Origin: Candidatus Sumerlaeota bacterium
GTDB lineage: Bacteria; Sumerlaeota; Sumerlaeia; JADFCT01
Assembly (NCBI GenBank): GCA_026398575.1
Contig: JAPLSP010000206.1
Span: forward strand, 1-6,051
DNA length: 6,051 nucleotides
Direction: 5' to 3'
Every line of letters begins with the position of its first letter. Position 1 is the stretch's first letter. Both the position numbers and the translations under genes were made by a program. Positions 5,862 through 6,051 of the stretch are shown piece by piece. The notes beneath the pieces are model-generated. The model saw only the letters and a list, made by a program, of their open reading frames with translations. It made no database searches and was not told where the DNA came from.

Positions 5862-6051
5862 GAGCGGACGCGACACGGGCAAGTCTGTCAATCCGCCCGA
5901 TGCCGGATACCGGCGCGAGACCTACGACCATGACACGCACAACCAGCCGCGCCTGATTTCCTATCAGATCGTCTGGAGCTACCGGTCCGTCAACAGCCAC
6001 GGCATGTTCAGCCACATCGGCTCCAGCGCCCAGCGCCTCCCGAACGGCGGC
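5767..6051 (+). CDS. Partial ORF: short unrelated leader fused to an ASST fragment (runs off end)
   Basis: From ATG 5767 the frame stays open to the window edge (95 codons). The first 31 residues (beginning MERERGGRYPTYE, ending NFGKAVWTLG) match nothing I recognise. From SGRDTGKSVNPPDAGYRRET onward the protein equals residues 349-411 of the upstream ASST-like gene, except for S in place of Y in GKSVNPP. A purine-rich GGAGGG lies directly against the ATG, too close to be a good ribosome binding site. Other in-frame ATGs occur at 5812 and 5860. No signal peptide or upstream ASST domain is present, so this is more likely a rearranged or misassembled fragment than a functional gene. Its true continuation lies outside the window. 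Confidence 0.45.
   Translation, partial: MERERGGRYPTYEITMVLLRQNFGKAVWTLGMSGRDTGKSVNPPDAGYRRETYDHDTHNQPRLISYQIVWSYRSVNSHGMFSHIGSSAQRLPNGG
5862..6051 (+). repeat. Direct repeat, copy 2 (window end)
   Basis: Second copy of the ASST segment at 3461-3650. All five mismatches are in the first 49 bases (5868, 5877, 5885, 5901, 5910); 5911-6051 is identical to copy 1 over exactly 141 bases. The window stops at the base corresponding to 3650, where copy 1 leaves the ASST frame. Confidence 0.95.

Noticed and set aside
1..6051. CRISPR array, tRNA, rRNA or complete insertion sequence
   Set aside because: No regularly spaced short repeats, cloverleaf-like sequence, ribosomal RNA signature or transposase reading frame was seen. 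The only long repeat is the ASST duplication.

Overview
The window looks like accessory DNA from an environmental bacterium, most likely a metagenomic contig. A Tat-exported Gfo/Idh/MocA oxidoreductase sits divergently beside a secreted aryl-sulfate sulfotransferase-like (ASST) gene. This pairing, with ~60% G+C and short Sec/Tat leaders, is typical of Planctomycetota, Verrucomicrobiota or Acidobacteriota. The lineage is inferred from gene style, not from any marker gene.

Layout. 1-404 holds the 3' remnant of an unrecognised gene (135-404, +), with an in-frame stop just upstream. 405-710 is gene-poor. 711-2045 (-) is an intact Tat-signal Gfo/Idh/MocA oxidoreductase. 2046-2417 is the divergent control region. 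2418-3725 (+) is an ASST family gene with a clean Sec signal peptide. It is coherent for 411 residues and then breaks at 3650/3651, where roughly 30-40 codons are missing and the frame shifts. The rest of the ASST C-terminus continues in another frame at 3652-3945. 3946-4248 shows no convincing gene. 4249-5202 (+) encodes an FRG-domain protein, overlapped by a Nudix hydrolase of ADP-ribose pyrophosphatase type (5141-5713, +). The last 190 bases (5862-6051) are a second copy of the ASST segment at 3461-3650, fused to an unrelated short leader in an ORF that runs off the end.

How the genes may work together. The oxidoreductase and ASST-like protein are both predicted to be exported and may share the 2046-2417 region. 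Their substrates cannot be read from sequence. The FRG and Nudix genes form a separate overlapping two-gene unit that is visibly more AT-rich (29/60 G+C at 5341-5400 against 37/60 at 3361-3420). They are the best candidate for a mobile, possibly defence- or toxin-related, module: an uncharacterised FRG protein coupled to an enzyme expected to hydrolyse ADP-ribose-like nucleotides.

Caution. The second ASST copy matches the first perfectly over its last 141 bases (5911-6051 = 3510-3650). The window ends at the same base where the first ASST copy loses its reading frame. 141 is also the largest default k-mer of the MEGAHIT assembler. The ASST break and the terminal repeat may therefore reflect assembly-graph branching rather than real chromosome structure, and read-level checks are needed before biology is built on them.
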